Source of the DNA: Campylobacter taeniopygiae | GTDB taxonomy: Bacteria > Campylobacterota > Campylobacteria > Campylobacterales > Campylobacteraceae | Direction of reading: 5' to 3' | Length of the DNA: 64,000 bases | Assembly: GCF_005406225.1 (NCBI RefSeq) | Contig: NZ_NXLY01000002.1 | Location: 62,001 to 126,000, forward strand | In this document: positions 54,856 to 62,926 of the stretch, one piece after another | Layout: the number at the start of each line of letters is the position of its first letter | Position numbering within the stretch: the stretch's first letter is position 1 | Position numbers and translations under genes: made by a program | The notes under the pieces: generated by a model | Told to the model about the DNA's origin: nothing | Databases searched by the model: none | The model's input: the letters and a program-made list of their open reading frames with translations, nothing else

Positions 54856-55505
54856 TTTTTATCCATAACCTTTTTAAAAGCCAAAGAAGCTAAAGCCAAA
54901 CCAAAAGAAGCCGTAACCCCCATAAAAGAACCAAGATCCTTACAGCAAGGCACTTCATCTGAAAAAACCACGTCAAAATCTTGATTAAAACCCGATTTTC
55001 TAAGTTCATAACGAAATTTTTTTGCCAAAGCATCACCGTAAGTTTTAAAAATACTTGTCGTTTTAATACGCGTAGGATCAAGTTTTCTTGCTCCACCTGT
55101 AGAAGAAATAAAAATTTGCTTTTTAAAATCAATCCTATTAGCCAAAGCTACTTTAGCAGGAATATCATCAATCGCGTCGATAATAAGATCAAAAGAACTC
55201 AAATCAAATTGATTAAGAAAATCTTGATCAATTCTAGCTACAATACCTCGAGCTTGATAAATTCTTTCAAAAACTTTCGCTTTTTCTTCACCTATGTGCT
55301 CACTATGAATTTGGCGATTTTGATTTGTGCTTTCAAAGCAATCCCCATCGATTAAAGTAAGATTTGTAAAACCACTTCTAAAAAGCGCATCAACGCAAAT
55401 TCCACCAACTCCACCAAGCCCACAAACTAAAACTTTAGTTTGAGAAATTTTCTCTAAATTTTCTTCTCCAATCAACCATTTTATACGCGTAAATCTATCA
55501 TTCAT
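54852..55505 (-). CDS. ThiF/MoeB/TcdA-family adenylyltransferase
   Basis: 217-residue E1-like enzyme with a Rossmann fold: GLGGVGGICVDALFRSG (nucleotide loop), DGDCFESTNQNRQ (catalytic Arg and Asn) and DAIDDIPAKVAL. This combination and length fit TcdA (CsdL), which dehydrates t6A to cyclic t6A in tRNA, better than MoeB or ThiF, which carry extra Cys pairs. Overlaps surE by 1 base and bla by 4, so surE-tcdA-bla form one transcription unit. Confidence 0.85.
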   Translation of the reverse strand: MNDRFTRIKWLIGEENLEKISQTKVLVCGLGGVGGICVDALFRSGFTNLTLIDGDCFESTNQNRQIHSEHIGEEKAKVFERIYQARGIVARIDQDFLNQFDLSSFDLIIDAIDDIPAKVALANRIDFKKQIFISSTGGARKLDPTRIKTTSIFKTYGDALAKKFRYELRKSGFNQDFDVVFSDEVPCCKDLGSFMGVTASFGLALASLAFKKVMDKK

Positions 55506-56275
55506 TATTTTTCCTTAATCCATTTTTTTGTTTGTTTTAATTTTTTATAAGCCGTTAAATCAAGCATTATAGGCGTAATAGTCGCATAACCTTTCTTTAA
55601 AAGAGCGATATCGGATTTTTTTTCTTCTTCAAAATCTAAATTAGCACTTGCAAGCCAAAAATACTTCTTTCCTCTTGGATTGACATTGCAATGGGCTTTA
55701 TAATTGTAAATTCTTTTTCCAACTTTAGCGATTTTAATCCCTTTAAATTTAGTTTTTGAAGATGGAAAATTCACATTTAAAAATTCTTTTTTATCTAAAG
55801 GAAATCCTTGATTAAAAATTTTTTTCACAAGTTTTTTTATAATTTTTAAAGCGATTTTATAATCTATTTTTTCATTATTTTTATAAAATTGTGAAAAAGC
55901 AATAGCCGGAACTCCTTGTAAAACAGCCTCCATAGCTCCCGCACAAGTACCAGAATATGTAATATCTTCACCTACATTTGCGCCTTTATTGATCCCACTT
56001 ATAACAAGATCGGGTAATTTTTTCTTATAAAAAGCATGTAAAGCCAGATAAATACAATCCGCAGGAGTTCCATCATCTAGCTTATAAAATCTTTTTTTAA
56101 CCTTAACAAACTGAAGAGGTCTTACCAAAGTAATAGAATGAGAACAAGCCGATTTTTCATTTGAAGGTGCAACTACTGTTATTTTTGCTTTAAATTCTTT
56201 TTTCAGCATCTCAACAAGTTTTTTCAAGCCTTTGCTTTCATAGCCATCATCATTAGTAATAAGAATTTCTTTCAT
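55505..56275 (-). CDS. surE: 5'-nucleotidase SurE
   Basis: 256-residue metal-dependent phosphatase acting on nucleoside monophosphates and short polyphosphates. Metal ligands are visible in ILITNDDGYES (Asp8, Asp9 equivalents), PSNEKSACSHS and SGINKGANVGEDITYSGT. Full length. It heads a three-gene unit ending in the beta-lactamase and is divergent from cdtA across a 170-bp AT-rich gap. Confidence 0.95.
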   Translation of the reverse strand: MKEILITNDDGYESKGLKKLVEMLKKEFKAKITVVAPSNEKSACSHSITLVRPLQFVKVKKRFYKLDDGTPADCIYLALHAFYKKKLPDLVISGINKGANVGEDITYSGTCAGAMEAVLQGVPAIAFSQFYKNNEKIDYKIALKIIKKLVKKIFNQGFPLDKKEFLNVNFPSSKTKFKGIKIAKVGKRIYNYKAHCNVNPRGKKYFWLASANLDFEEEKKSDIALLKKGYATITPIMLDLTAYKKLKQTKKWIKEK

Positions 56276-56410
56276 TTTCAGCCTTGTTATAATTTAAATT
56301 AAAGAAATTATTTTCAAAAAAAGTAAATTAAAATTATATACAAAAAATAATAATTTTTATTACTTTTTAATCTGTAATTTAAATTCAAATTAAATTTTTG
56401 TAAATTATGT

Positions 56411-56416
56411 TATGAT
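56411..56416 (+). promoter_or_regulatory. Putative extended -10 element of the cdt operon
   Basis: TATGAT preceded by TGT, 30 bases before the cdtA ATG and consistent with a short leader. The surE-cdtA gap (56276-56445) otherwise holds only AT-rich sequence with no recognisable operator. Confidence 0.4.
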
Positions 56417-56445
56417 ACTAAATATCAAAATTAAGGATATTGCCC

Positions 56446-57228
56446 ATGAAAAAAATCAAATATGGCTTATTTTTTCTAGTTTTTACTATGATGTTTTCAG
56501 CTTGTTCGACTAAAGAACTCAATCCTTTAGGACGCTCTTATGGGGAAATGTATGATAGTGATCCTTTAAAAATCGGTCAAGAACCAACAGCACCACAAAA
56601 GCAAACTGGTTTAGCTGAAGGACAAAAATTTCCAGCCATCCCTTTAGTGCCACCTGTTTTGCATTTTGACTCTGCTGATGCTAATTCTACAGAAATTCCA
56701 AGACCGAGATTAAAATCAAATGGTGAATTTAATGACGTCTCCGCCGTTGGAGGGATCAGCTATACAAGTGATTATGTAACCGTTATGAATCCAAATGGAG
56801 CAGCATTGACTATATCAAACACCAATCCAGGAAATTGGATATGGGGATATAATCTATACGCAAGTAAAGGTTTTGAAGATGCAAGAACTTGGCGTTTGGT
56901 TGAATTTGCAAGCAATATTGTTATGTTTAAAAATGCCCAAACCAATACTTGTCTTAATGCTTATGGTAATGGTATAGTGCATTATCCTTGTGATCAAAGC
57001 AATCACGCACAATTTTGGAAACTCATTCCTATGAGTAATGGAGCGTATCAGATTAGAAATGTTGCCACACAACAATGTATCCAAACCCCTGTAAATGATG
57101 TCATGCATGAATTTAATCTTAGCTCTTATAAGATTTATTTAACAGAGTGTGTCAAACCAGGTGAAAAAACTTTGGACAGACAATGGTATATCACAGCGCC
57201 TACTTATGGGGCTATTTCACCTTATTAA
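56446..57228 (+). CDS. cdtA: CdtA, cytolethal distending toxin subunit A
   Basis: 260-residue binding subunit and lipoprotein (lipobox FSAC, Cys20). After a Pro-rich linker (about 30-85), a ricin-type beta-trefoil lectin domain follows (about 90-240) with QxW-like repeats such as NTCLNAYGN...FWKL and QQCIQTP...QWYI. CdtA and CdtC dock CdtB to host membranes. The ATG at 56446 has AAGGAT 7 bases upstream; a TTG two codons earlier is rejected. cdtB follows 11 bases after. Confidence 0.94.
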   Translation: MKKIKYGLFFLVFTMMFSACSTKELNPLGRSYGEMYDSDPLKIGQEPTAPQKQTGLAEGQKFPAIPLVPPVLHFDSADANSTEIPRPRLKSNGEFNDVSAVGGISYTSDYVTVMNPNGAALTISNTNPGNWIWGYNLYASKGFEDARTWRLVEFASNIVMFKNAQTNTCLNAYGNGIVHYPCDQSNHAQFWKLIPMSNGAYQIRNVATQQCIQTPVNDVMHEFNLSSYKIYLTECVKPGEKTLDRQWYITAPTYGAISPY

Positions 57229-57239
57229 AGGAATAAACA

Positions 57240-58046
57240 ATGAGAAAAGTAATTTTATTTTTATTTTTTAATATTAGTTTTGTTTTTGGAGCTTTGGAAA
57301 ATTATTCTAGCGGAACTTGGAATATGCAAGGATCTTCAGCTTCAACTGAAAGCAAATGGAATGTTAGCGTTAGACAGCTTATAACTGGGGATAATCCTTT
57401 AGATATAGTTGCTATACAAGAAGCAGGAGTTCTACCCTCAACTGCTACAATGACTACAAGACAAGTACAACCTGTGGGCGTTGGAATTCCTATACATGAG
57501 TATGAATGGAATTTAGGAACTTCATCGCGTCCAAATGTAGTTTATATTTATTACTCAAGAATAGACGTTGGAGCTAATCGCGTTAATATGGCGATAGTAA
57601 GTAGAACAAGGGCTGATGAGGTTATAGTATTGCCTCCTCCAACCGTGGCCTCAAGACCTATTATAGGGATTCGAATTTGTAATGATGTATTTTTAAATGT
57701 CCATGCTTTAGCTAGGGGCGGAAATGATGCGGGTGCTTTAGTAACAGCTGTAGATATGCACTTTAGAAATTTACCCGATATTAGCTGGATGATCATGGGA
57801 GATTTTAATCGCAACCCTAATCAACTCCTCCCATTACTTGATGCTGATTTAAGAAGACGCATTAACATTGTCTATCCACCTTCTTTTACGCAAACTTCAG
57901 GCAATACGATTGATTATGCCATCACTGGAAATTCTAATCAAGCAGCAGCCTATAGACCACCATTGATCACAGCTGTTTTAGCCTTAGCGGGTATTAGAAC
58001 TTTTTTAGCATCGGATCATTTTCCAGTTAATTTTAGGAGGTTTTAA
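57240..58046 (+). CDS. cdtB: CdtB, cytolethal distending toxin DNase subunit
   Basis: 268-residue secreted DNase I-like subunit that enters the nucleus and breaks host DNA, causing G2 arrest. Signal peptide about 1-17. The catalytic and metal set is complete: Glu61 (QEAG), His155 (NVHA), Asp188 and Asn190 (MGDFN), Asp225 (TIDYA), Asp259-His260 (SDHFP). Cys147 (GIRICNDVF) stands where Gly is found in the C. jejuni and C. coli proteins as I remember them. Overall it looks nearer to C. coli than C. jejuni CdtB. Ends directly before cdtC. Confidence 0.96.
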   Translation: MRKVILFLFFNISFVFGALENYSSGTWNMQGSSASTESKWNVSVRQLITGDNPLDIVAIQEAGVLPSTATMTTRQVQPVGVGIPIHEYEWNLGTSSRPNVVYIYYSRIDVGANRVNMAIVSRTRADEVIVLPPPTVASRPIIGIRICNDVFLNVHALARGGNDAGALVTAVDMHFRNLPDISWMIMGDFNRNPNQLLPLLDADLRRRINIVYPPSFTQTSGNTIDYAITGNSNQAAAYRPPLITAVLALAGIRTFLASDHFPVNFRRF

Positions 58047-58619
58047 ATGAAAAAAATTTTAGTTTTATGTGCTGTATTGATGAGTTTAGCTTTTGGCATT
58101 GAACCTAAAGGGGATTTGCCTGATTATACGCCTATGTTTGCAATCAGATCTCTTCAAACTGGAATTTCAATCAGTATTTTTAGAGAAAGCTCACAAGATC
58201 TAACCGATCAAAATTGGGTATTAAGAGAAATCACTTTAAGTGATAAATTAAAAGCTAAAGATACACTCGCTGATAAATTTCCTTTTGGTTATGTTCAATT
58301 TGTCAATCCAAATGATGATGATATATGTTTAGCTATTTTAGAAAGTGGTTTTTTTGGGGTTAAATCTTGTAAAGGAGATTTAGAAGATGAAAAATTAGAA
58401 ACTGTTTTTTCTATCATGCCAACAACAAGTTCTGCAGTGCAAATTAGATCTTTGGTTTTGGGTGGAGTGGAATGTATATCTACCTTTCGTAACCCTCAAA
58501 TTCCTTTAGAAACTCGTATAGGCATACAAGAATGCTTTAGAGGACCTCATCAATTTATCGCGCCTTTTCAGTTATTGTTTTTTACTCCTGCTATCGTTGA
58601 AGCAACTCCGCTTAATTAA
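58047..58619 (+). CDS. cdtC: CdtC, cytolethal distending toxin subunit C
   Basis: 190-residue second lectin-like subunit with a signal peptide (1-17). A single beta-trefoil domain spans about 30-175 with LRSLQTGISIS, VQFVNPNDDDICLAIL and QIRSLVLGGVECIS strands. The three-gene cdtABC order and lengths match the family. The ribosome site TAGGAGG precedes the ATG and lies in the end of cdtB. Its stop codon lies within the terminator stem. Confidence 0.94.
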   Translation: MKKILVLCAVLMSLAFGIEPKGDLPDYTPMFAIRSLQTGISISIFRESSQDLTDQNWVLREITLSDKLKAKDTLADKFPFGYVQFVNPNDDDICLAILESGFFGVKSCKGDLEDEKLETVFSIMPTTSSAVQIRSLVLGGVECISTFRNPQIPLETRIGIQECFRGPHQFIAPFQLLFFTPAIVEATPLN

Positions 58620-58644
58620 TTTACCTTTTTAGGTAAATTAATTA
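58613..58644 (+). terminator. Strong hairpin after cdtC
   Basis: Perfect 14-bp arms (58613-58626 and 58631-58644) with loop TTTT. The left arm includes the cdtC stop codon (58617-58619). No long T tract follows, but a stem of this length at this position should end the cdt transcript or protect its 3' end. Confidence 0.75.
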
Positions 58645-58747
58645 TTAACTTTTATAAATAAACTAAAAACACTTAAAAAATATTTTTTAAAAAATCAAGC
58701 TTTATTTGCTATAATTGCTAAAAAATTATTTTAAAAAGGAAATTTTT

Positions 58748-59452
58748 ATGTTAAATCTTTTGCTTTTAAGCAGTTCAAGTTATCAAAATACCGGTTATTT
58801 AACCCATGCCAAAACCTATATACAAGATTTTTTAAAAGAATGTGATTCTTTAAATGAAGAAATACTTTTTATCCCTTATGCAGGGGTAAGAAGAAATAAT
58901 GATGAATATGAGAAAAAAGTAAAAGAAAGTTTAAATCAAGAAAATATCGTCTCTATACATCGTTATAATCACTCTAAAGAAGCTATTTTAAAAGCTAAAG
59001 TCATTTTAGTCGGCGGGGGTAATACTTTTATGCTTTTATCTAAACTTTATGAATACGATCTTTTAGATTGTCTAGCTCAACGCGTCAAAGAAGGGGCTTG
59101 TTATATCGGCTGGAGTGCTGGATCAAATATAGCAGGAAAAAGCATAAAAACAACCAACGATATGCCAATTATCATGCCTCAAAGTTTTAACGCACTCAAT
59201 CTTTTTCCTCATCAAATCAATCCTCATTTTATCAGCGGCAAAATTCAAGGGCACAATGGAGAAAGTCGAGAAGAACGCTTAGAAGAATTTTTAATCGCCA
59301 ATCCTCAAGAAAAAATTTACGCCATACCTGAAGGATCGGCTCTTAGAATAAAAGATGATAAAGTTAAAATTATAGGGCATAATCCAGTGCTTAAATTTGA
59401 ACACCCTATGAAAAGCACAACTTTAGAACTCAATCAAGAATACCCTTATTAA
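58748..59452 (+). CDS. pepE: Peptidase E (alpha-aspartyl dipeptidase)
   Basis: 234-residue serine peptidase of family S51 that cleaves Asp-X dipeptides. The nucleophile is in GWSAGSNIAGKS; a second conserved segment is VGGGNTFMLLSKL. The ATG at 58748 has AAAGGAAAT upstream; the in-frame ATG 33 bases earlier has none. dcuC-like gene follows 11 bases later: the released aspartate or its products could be handled by that carrier. E. coli PepE has 229 residues. Confidence 0.92.
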   Translation: MLNLLLLSSSSYQNTGYLTHAKTYIQDFLKECDSLNEEILFIPYAGVRRNNDEYEKKVKESLNQENIVSIHRYNHSKEAILKAKVILVGGGNTFMLLSKLYEYDLLDCLAQRVKEGACYIGWSAGSNIAGKSIKTTNDMPIIMPQSFNALNLFPHQINPHFISGKIQGHNGESREERLEEFLIANPQEKIYAIPEGSALRIKDDKVKIIGHNPVLKFEHPMKSTTLELNQEYPY

Positions 59453-59463
59453 AAGGAATTAAA

Positions 59464-60762
59464 ATGCATAATTTTTATTTGATATTAGCAGCTTTAGGAA
59501 CTTTGGCAACTGTTATTTTACTCATTAAAAAAGCAGAGACGAAAACAACTTTATTTGGTGTTGGTTTTATCCTTTGTTTGGTTTCTTTAAAGCCAATTGA
59601 TGCCTTAAATGCCTTTACTTCTTCAATGACTCAAGCCTCTTTGCTTAAAGCCATTTGTGCGAGTATGGGTTTTGCCTTTGTGATGAAATTCACTCGATGT
59701 GACGCTCATTTAGTTCGATTGCTCACCGCTCCTTTAAAAAATTTAGGCTTTTTCTTAATCCCTATTGCTTTTATCATAACTTTTTTTATTTCCATTGCTA
59801 TACCTTCTGCGGCCGGTTGTTCTGCGGCTGTTGGGGCAACTTTAATCCCTTTATTGATGGCTTCTGGGATCAAACCTGCTATGGCAGCGACTGCGGTTGT
59901 AAGCGGAACTTTAGGAAGTGCTTTAAGCCCTGGCACTTCTCATAATGGCATCATCGCTGATATGAGTGGCTTAAGCATCCCTCAAGTTTTAAGTGTTCAA
60001 TTTAATTTTACTTTTGTTTCTGGAATCATCACTTGTATTTGTTTAATCATTATGGCTCTTATTTTTAAAGATTATCAAAAAGGAGCAGTTTATGAAAGCA
60101 AAACACAAACCGAAGAAGGAATTAAAAAAGCAAATTTCTTATATGCTTTGATGCCTTTAGTTCCTATTGTTATTTTGATCGTCGGTGCAAGCAATTTACC
60201 AAAAATTGAAATTTTAAATCCTATTTTAAACTGGACAACTAAAATTCAAGTGGCAGAAGCTATGCTTTTAGGTGCTATTTTAGCTATGGTTGTAACTATG
60301 AGTAGTCCTACTAAAATTTGTCAAGAATTTTTCAATGGTATGGGAAATTCTTATGCTAATGTTGTAGGTATTATCGTTGCTGCAAGTGTTTTTGCTGCAG
60401 GATTGGAAGCTTGTGGAGCTACTAAGGCTGTGATTGAATTTTTAAAAAATGAGCAGCATTATGTCCGATTTGGAGGAACCTTTATACCTTTTTTAATGGC
60501 TATGGTAACAGGTTCAGGCGATGCGCCAACTATGGCTTTTAATCAGTCAATCACCATACACGCTAAAGATTTAGGCTTTGATCAAGTGGCATTAGGTATG
60601 GTAGCCACAGTCGCTGGGGTGCTTGGAAGGGTTGTTTCACCTATCATGGCGGCAAGTATTATTGTCGCGGGTATCGCAGGGATAAATACCATAGAAATTG
60701 TAAAAAGAACTGCGCTAGGCTCGATCATTTCTCTTTTAGTGATCGCTTTTATTATGCTTTAA
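59464..60762 (+). CDS. DcuC-family anaerobic C4-dicarboxylate transporter
   Basis: 432-residue inner-membrane carrier with about 12 helices. Family segments are FFISIAIPSAAGCSAAVGATLIPLLM, SGTLGSALSPGTSHNGI and GSGDAPTMAFNQS. DcuC proteins exchange or export succinate, fumarate, malate or aspartate during microaerobic or fumarate respiration. Coupled to pepE by an 11-base gap; overlaps the convergent pepT end by 11 bases. Substrate is not determinable from sequence. Confidence 0.88.
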   Translation: MHNFYLILAALGTLATVILLIKKAETKTTLFGVGFILCLVSLKPIDALNAFTSSMTQASLLKAICASMGFAFVMKFTRCDAHLVRLLTAPLKNLGFFLIPIAFIITFFISIAIPSAAGCSAAVGATLIPLLMASGIKPAMAATAVVSGTLGSALSPGTSHNGIIADMSGLSIPQVLSVQFNFTFVSGIITCICLIIMALIFKDYQKGAVYESKTQTEEGIKKANFLYALMPLVPIVILIVGASNLPKIEILNPILNWTTKIQVAEAMLLGAILAMVVTMSSPTKICQEFFNGMGNSYANVVGIIVAASVFAAGLEACGATKAVIEFLKNEQHYVRFGGTFIPFLMAMVTGSGDAPTMAFNQSITIHAKDLGFDQVALGMVATVAGVLGRVVSPIMAASIIVAGIAGINTIEIVKRTALGSIISLLVIAFIML

Positions 60763-61987
60763 TTTCACTAGCTAAAAGAATGATTTCTTGCAAAACTTTA
60801 CTTGCTGCTTTTAAAGATTTAAGTGGCAAGTATTCATAAATAGAATGAAAATTATGTGCTCCAGTAAAGATATTTGGACACATAAGCCCTTTTTCAGATA
60901 GCACAGCCCCATCATAACCGCCACGCATAGGAATGATCTTTGCCTTTATATCTAAATTTTCATAAGCTTTTAAAGCCAGTTTTACAGGGAGACAATCCGT
61001 AGTTTTTAAGGCATTAAAAACATTTTTATAACGATTTGATAAATGAATTTGTATCCTTTGCTCACCCCACATTTTTTTACAAGAATCGCATAAATCTTGC
61101 AAGAATTGCATTCTTTGCTTATATTTTTCCTCATCAAATTCTCTAATGTCTATTTTTAAAATCGTTTTTGCACTATTTCCATTTATTTCTTTCACCCAAA
61201 AATACCCTTCCTTGCCTTGCGTGTATTCAGGTGCCTCACCTCTTGGCAACATAGAAATAAATTGATGGGCTAAAATCAGCGAATTTACAAGTTTGCCTTT
61301 TGCACTCATAGGGTGTGCTGAAACTCCTTGAAAAGTTACTATAGCATCTCCAGCATTCCAATTTTCATAGATAAACTCACCTATACCACAACAATCCAAA
61401 CAATACCCAAAATCAGCGTTAATTTCTTTCACATCAAAAGCCTTAGCCCCTCTTAATCCCTGCTCTTCATCAGGCAAAAAGCCCACAATGATATCCCCAT
61501 GTTTTAAAGAAGGATTTTTAACAAAAAATTCAAGCATATCCATAATCGCAGCGATGGCGGCTTTATCATCCGCACCTAGCAAACTCGTTCCATCAGTATG
61601 GATAATATCATCGCCTTTGTAATTTTTAAGCTCTTCAAATTCACTTTCTCTTAGATAAAGATCTAATTCTTTATTAAGACAAATATCTCCACCTTCATAA
61701 TGCGTGATCTGTGCTTTGGTATCATTTTTTTGCTCACTACTAGTATCTAAATGTGCAAAAAAAGCTATACGGGGTGCATTGGAAACATTTGCAGGTAAAA
61801 GTGCTGTTGTGATAGAATTTGATCTTTTAACAATCTGACTCAATCCAAGCTCTTGAAGTTCCTTTGCTAGCAAACTAGCCAGTTGCATTTCATTAGGATT
61901 TGAAGGCATGATACCTGCCAAACCATTTTCTTTATTGGTTGTGGTATTGATCTTAGTATAATTTATAAATCTTTGGGCGATATCCAT
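60752..61987 (-). CDS. pepT: Peptidase T (tripeptide aminopeptidase)
   Basis: 411-residue di-zinc M20 peptidase that removes the N-terminal residue from tripeptides. Zinc ligand motifs: FFAHLDTS (His, Asp), TSLLGADDKAAIAAI (bridging Asp), PDEEQGLRG (catalytic Glu), GYCLDCCG and MRGGYDGAVLSEKG (C-terminal His in GAHNFHS). Length matches E. coli PepT (408). Convergent with the dcuC-like gene and next to pepE, suggesting a peptide-use island. Confidence 0.94.
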   Translation of the reverse strand: MDIAQRFINYTKINTTTNKENGLAGIMPSNPNEMQLASLLAKELQELGLSQIVKRSNSITTALLPANVSNAPRIAFFAHLDTSSEQKNDTKAQITHYEGGDICLNKELDLYLRESEFEELKNYKGDDIIHTDGTSLLGADDKAAIAAIMDMLEFFVKNPSLKHGDIIVGFLPDEEQGLRGAKAFDVKEINADFGYCLDCCGIGEFIYENWNAGDAIVTFQGVSAHPMSAKGKLVNSLILAHQFISMLPRGEAPEYTQGKEGYFWVKEINGNSAKTILKIDIREFDEEKYKQRMQFLQDLCDSCKKMWGEQRIQIHLSNRYKNVFNALKTTDCLPVKLALKAYENLDIKAKIIPMRGGYDGAVLSEKGLMCPNIFTGAHNFHSIYEYLPLKSLKAASKVLQEIILLASEIKA

Positions 61988-62037
61988 AAAAACTCCTTAA
62001 ATTTTACGCTTAGGAAAAAGAATTAATCATCTTGTAT

Positions 62038-62043
62038 TATAAT
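62038..62043 (+). promoter_or_regulatory. Putative -10 element of the acfC-like gene
   Basis: TATAAT 30 bases before the ATG at 62073, in the 85-bp gap divergent from pepT. TAGGA precedes the ATG as ribosome site. Confidence 0.5.
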
Positions 62044-62072
62044 CGCATTTCATTAAATTTTTAGGATGAAAA

Positions 62073-62825
62073 ATGAAAAAAATATTAAATTTATTTGGTG
62101 CTTGTGCGGTTTTTGCAAGTTTAGCTTTTGCAGATGTTAATATGTATGGTCCAGGTGGCCCTCACTTTGCTTTACAAGAAATAGCAAAAAAATACGAGAA
62201 AAAAACCGGCGTAAAAGTCAATCTTACCTTTGGTCCTCAAGCTAGTTGGATCGAAAAAGCAAAAAAAGATGCGGATATATTATTTGGTGCTTCGGATCAA
62301 TCAGCTTTAGCCATTACAACAGATTTTGATAAAAAATTTGATGTTAAAAAAATCGAACCATTGTATTTTAGAAAAGCGATCATTCTTACTCAAAAAGGCA
62401 ATCCTCTAAAAATCAAAGGCTTAGAAGATCTTGCTAAAAAAGGAGTGAAAATCGTTGTCCCAGAAGGTGCAGGAAAAAGCAATACTTCAGGAACAGGCGT
62501 TTGGGAAGATATGATAGGAAGAACTCAAAATATAAAAATGATTCAAGATTTTAGAAACAATATCGTTGCTTTCACCCCTAACAGCGGTGCTGCTAAAAAA
62601 TTATTTTTAGAAAAAAAAGCGGATGCGTGGATCACTTGGATCGATTGGGCTAAGGCAAATCCAGACTATGGCGATGTTGTTGATATCGAAAAAAAATTAG
62701 TCGTATATAGAACTTTCAACATAGTCGCAAAAAATAATGCAGATAAACAAATTCAAGATTTTATCACTTATCTTAAAAGTGATGATGCTTATAAAGTATT
62801 TAAAAAATACGGATATAGAAAATAA
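62073..62825 (+). CDS. AcfC-like periplasmic substrate-binding protein
   Basis: 250-residue protein with a signal peptide (1-20). It belongs to the type II periplasmic binding fold, closest to accessory colonization factor AcfC of Vibrio: VNMYGPGGPHFALQEIAKKYEKKTGVKV, LTFGPQASWIEKAKKDADILFGASDQS and the VPEGAGKSNTSGTGVWED anion loop. AcfC relatives bind oxyanions such as sulfate or organic acids and serve colonisation or chemotaxis. No permease or ATPase genes flank it, so it may work with a receptor or an unlinked transporter. Confidence 0.87.
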   Translation: MKKILNLFGACAVFASLAFADVNMYGPGGPHFALQEIAKKYEKKTGVKVNLTFGPQASWIEKAKKDADILFGASDQSALAITTDFDKKFDVKKIEPLYFRKAIILTQKGNPLKIKGLEDLAKKGVKIVVPEGAGKSNTSGTGVWEDMIGRTQNIKMIQDFRNNIVAFTPNSGAAKKLFLEKKADAWITWIDWAKANPDYGDVVDIEKKLVVYRTFNIVAKNNADKQIQDFITYLKSDDAYKVFKKYGYRK

Positions 62826-62833
62826 AGCTTACG

Positions 62834-62859
62834 CAAACACGCACTCTAGTGTGTGTTTG
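62834..62859 (+). terminator. Intrinsic terminator after the acfC-like gene
   Basis: 11-bp arms (62834-62844 and 62849-62859) with one G-U pair and loop TCTA, 8 bases after the stop and followed by ATTTTATTCTTTTT. Confidence 0.85.
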
Positions 62860-62892
62860 ATTTTATTCTTTTTAAATTAAGCCTATATACGC

Positions 62893-62898
62893 TACAAT
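62893..62898 (+). promoter_or_regulatory. Putative -10 element of the terminal methyltransferase gene
   Basis: TACAAT about 29 bases before the ATG at 62927, lying between the preceding terminator and the gene. AAGG follows as ribosome site. Confidence 0.4.
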
Positions 62899-62926
62899 TA
62901 AAACAATTTAATTGCAAGGTTTAATT

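Noticed and set aside
54981..55355. 124-codon open frame opposite the ThiF/TcdA-like gene
   Set aside because: It is the antisense shadow of a well-conserved gene, has no ribosome site and no recognisable motif.
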